Of a DNA stretch of 64,000 nucleotides, positions 62,958 through 64,000 are shown in pieces (the stretch's first letter is position 1; each line of letters starts with the position of its first letter). Location: positions 13,448,855-13,512,854 of the forward strand of contig OZ020491.1 in NCBI GenBank assembly GCA_963971405.1, given 5' to 3'. The stretch is from Psococerastis gibbosa. Its lineage: Eukaryota; Arthropoda; Insecta; Psocodea; Psocidae. A program made the translations under genes and the position numbers. Below the pieces are notes generated by a model that saw nothing but the letters and a program-made list of their open reading frames with translations, had not been told where the DNA came from and made no database searches.

Positions 62958-63608
62958 AGGGCTGAAATATTGGGGTTTTACGCATTTTCAGAGCAATAAG
63001 GGTTCTATTTGTTATAGGTAAACAAAATCGAGCGTAAGGGGGGCCCGTGGGTCCCCCCCCCCTCCCCGGGAGATAATTTGTGAAAAACAGGGCTGAAATA
63101 GTGGGGTTTTACGCATTTTGAGGACCCTAATGGGGTAGATCCGCGCCGGCTCATCTCTATAGGCCACCATCATGATCATATTTCGGAGACCTGTAGGCTG
63201 TAGGAGGCGCCTTATGTGTTTTGGAGATGGGTATACCTACTTTGTGTGCAAATATTTTTTTTATAAACTATATTGTAGATTTGTAGGTTACGATAGTTTT
63301 TACAGCATAGCCCTACTCTTACCCTAATTCGCCTTAATTTTTCTAGGTTGCCGTTTCAAGGGAGCTAGATACTCCTTAAAACAACACCTTGAAGACAACA
63401 AAGAGCAGCACCTATCCCTGCTTTGTTCACTGGTGAATAAGCAGCAAATACAAATTCAAAATCTCGAGTCTGCACTCCAAAGAACTGCCCTAACATGCAC
63501 TGGAACATTGGTGTGGAGGATTCCCGACTTTGGTTCGAAAATGGCTGAGGGCAGAGTGAAAGAGGGGGTGGAGCTTGTTAGCTCCTGCTTCCTGACTAGT
63601 CAATACGG
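58758..63608 (+). CDS. Traf4: TRAF4-like TNF-receptor-associated factor (partial, four exons)
   Basis: Signalling adaptor that acts in the cytoplasm at receptor tails; in insects the TRAF4 homologue links to JNK signalling (family knowledge). Exons: 58758-59024 (phase 0), 61110-61271 (phase 0), 62088-62229 (ends phase 1), 63347-63608 (ends phase 2, GTAAG follows). Exons 1-3 encode successive TRAF-type zinc fingers: CCIHHRDGCKWTDELRKLKA, C-x3-QCG, CEFCGTDF, then CENKCGQKI, CRYCSNEF, then CPNRCD. Exon 4 has a last Cys/His element (GCRFKGAR...H), a coiled-coil-like Gln/Leu stretch, and the start of MATH/TRAF-C: TGTLVWRIPDF, KMAEGR, ELVSSCFLTSQYG. The exon order, without frameshift, indicates a working gene. 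The N-terminal RING exon was not found upstream, and the rest of MATH lies past 64000. Confidence 0.93.
59270..59755. mobile_element. G tract and foldback element in TRAF4 intron 1
   Basis: G run at 59280-59296. 59370-59755 is a foldback related to 22495-22815 (ATCATGGCGGTTTGGGATTA ... CCCAAATCGCCATGATCGGG, with GTCACGTGAC inside). Confidence 0.65.
60340..60592. mobile_element. Foldback element in TRAF4 intron 1
   Basis: Ends GGACTATTCCACCGGCG and GGAATTGCCGCC. Arms TTGTTTTAAGGAGACTATTA ... TAATAGTCTCCTTAAAACAA, then inward TTAACTTATCTAATATAAAT and its complement. Confidence 0.7.
60828..60930. repeat. Inverted repeat
   Basis: GGTACCTGACCATCATAGG...GGCACTTGGA faces TCCAAGTGCC...CGGGTAC, arms about 30 bp, loop about 35 bp. 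Confidence 0.6.
61605..61670 (+). mobile_element. SINE family 2 tail
   Basis: CTTTATAGCCCTAACTCCAC and AAAAAGTCAATATTTATA, as in 48765-48840. Confidence 0.5.
62686..63149 (+). mobile_element. hAT-like element with nested insertion, TRAF4 intron 3
   Basis: 464 bp between CTCATCTC at 62678-62685 and 63150-63157. Start CAGGCGCGGA, end TCCGCGCCGG. A segment of about 150 bp (about 62745-62897) matching 31685-31850 splits a repeated ACCAAGGAGGG. A 25-bp T run is at 62927-62953. Confidence 0.8.
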
Positions 63609-63714
63609 GTAAGCTCAATTTCAAATTTTTTAAAAGAAAAAAAGTCTATATTATAATCCTTCATAAAAATAAATAGATCAGGTACCGGTATCAATATAGC
63701 CGGCCGCCATACCA

Positions 63715-63945
63715 AGTTGAACCCAGTGGACCAGAGCAGGTTCAAAGATGCAGATAACTTGGTCGTGTGCACAGTGCCGGTAGGGAAACAAGGTAGGATT
63801 TGTCCTGGTCACCTCCGAACTAATCGTGTGACTTCACTGTGTTTCCCAAGTGGTTCGGAATCCACTATATCAGGAGGTCCACTGTCCTATGGGCCCACAC
63901 CGTTGCCTGGGACTGTGTCCAACCATACTTCTACTACCGGTATCA
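63715..63945 (+). repeat. Interspersed repeat, pair with 12960-13205
   Basis: GGACCAGAGCAGGTTCAAAG through CCTGGTCACCTCCGAACTAA to a CTACTACCGG end, inverted relative to the 13 kb copy. Confidence 0.65.
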
Positions 63946-64000
63946 ATAATTAACCTAGATACCCGTTGGAAACCTGTGGTACCTTACTATGCTATATTTC

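Noticed and set aside
63717..63953. 78-codon frame inside the TRAF4 locus
   Set aside because: A dispersed repeat pair with 12.96-13.2 kb in opposite orientation; no TRAF motif, and it lies after the donor of exon 4.

Overview
This is a repeat-dense eukaryotic nuclear window, almost certainly from an arthropod. Evidence: genes split by GT-AG introns, a TRAF4-type gene, a nuclear copy of cox1 that reads properly only with the invertebrate mitochondrial code (ATA=Met, AGA=Ser), and many tRNA-derived SINEs, LINE tails and short DNA transposons. I cannot name the species. No bacterial operon, CRISPR array or intact autonomous transposon was seen.

Left third (about 0.3-24.3 kb, + strand): two head-to-tail copies of a cassette of about 10 kb. 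Each carries three small two-exon genes in the same order, here called A, B and C: A 3548-4460, B 4966-6637, C 9186-10450; then A' 16015-17468, B' 18836-20078, C' 23448-24254. Each first exon is 46-49 nt and encodes only a signal peptide. It ends one base into a codon, so every intron is phase 1. The second exon encodes the whole mature protein. The products are 73-128 residue secreted proteins that I do not recognise. They share an amphipathic or hydrophobic C-terminal segment, which suggests that A, B and C are themselves old paralogues. A third copy of the C promoter (21.4-22.1 kb) has lost its gene.

Middle (27.2-32.2 kb, - strand): a tandem pair, D' and D, built to the same plan with a 67-nt signal-peptide exon and a phase-1 intron. 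The mature proteins each contain two copies of a short helix plus C-x(7-8)-C-x-C module. Promoters are duplicated along with the genes.

Right part (about 33-58 kb): mostly transposon debris, with only weak candidate exons at 34.66 kb and 53.7 kb. From 58.76 kb to the end there are four exons of a TRAF4-like signalling adaptor (TRAF-type zinc fingers and the start of the MATH/TRAF-C domain). The RING end and most of the MATH domain are outside the window or not recognised.

Mobile DNA: many nonautonomous elements keep readable target-site duplications. One G-tract-rich group has 8-bp duplications (hAT-like). One foldback group has 3-bp duplications (PIF/Harbinger-like). Nested insertions give relative ages. 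The most interesting object is the A/B/C + D family of secreted orphan proteins.
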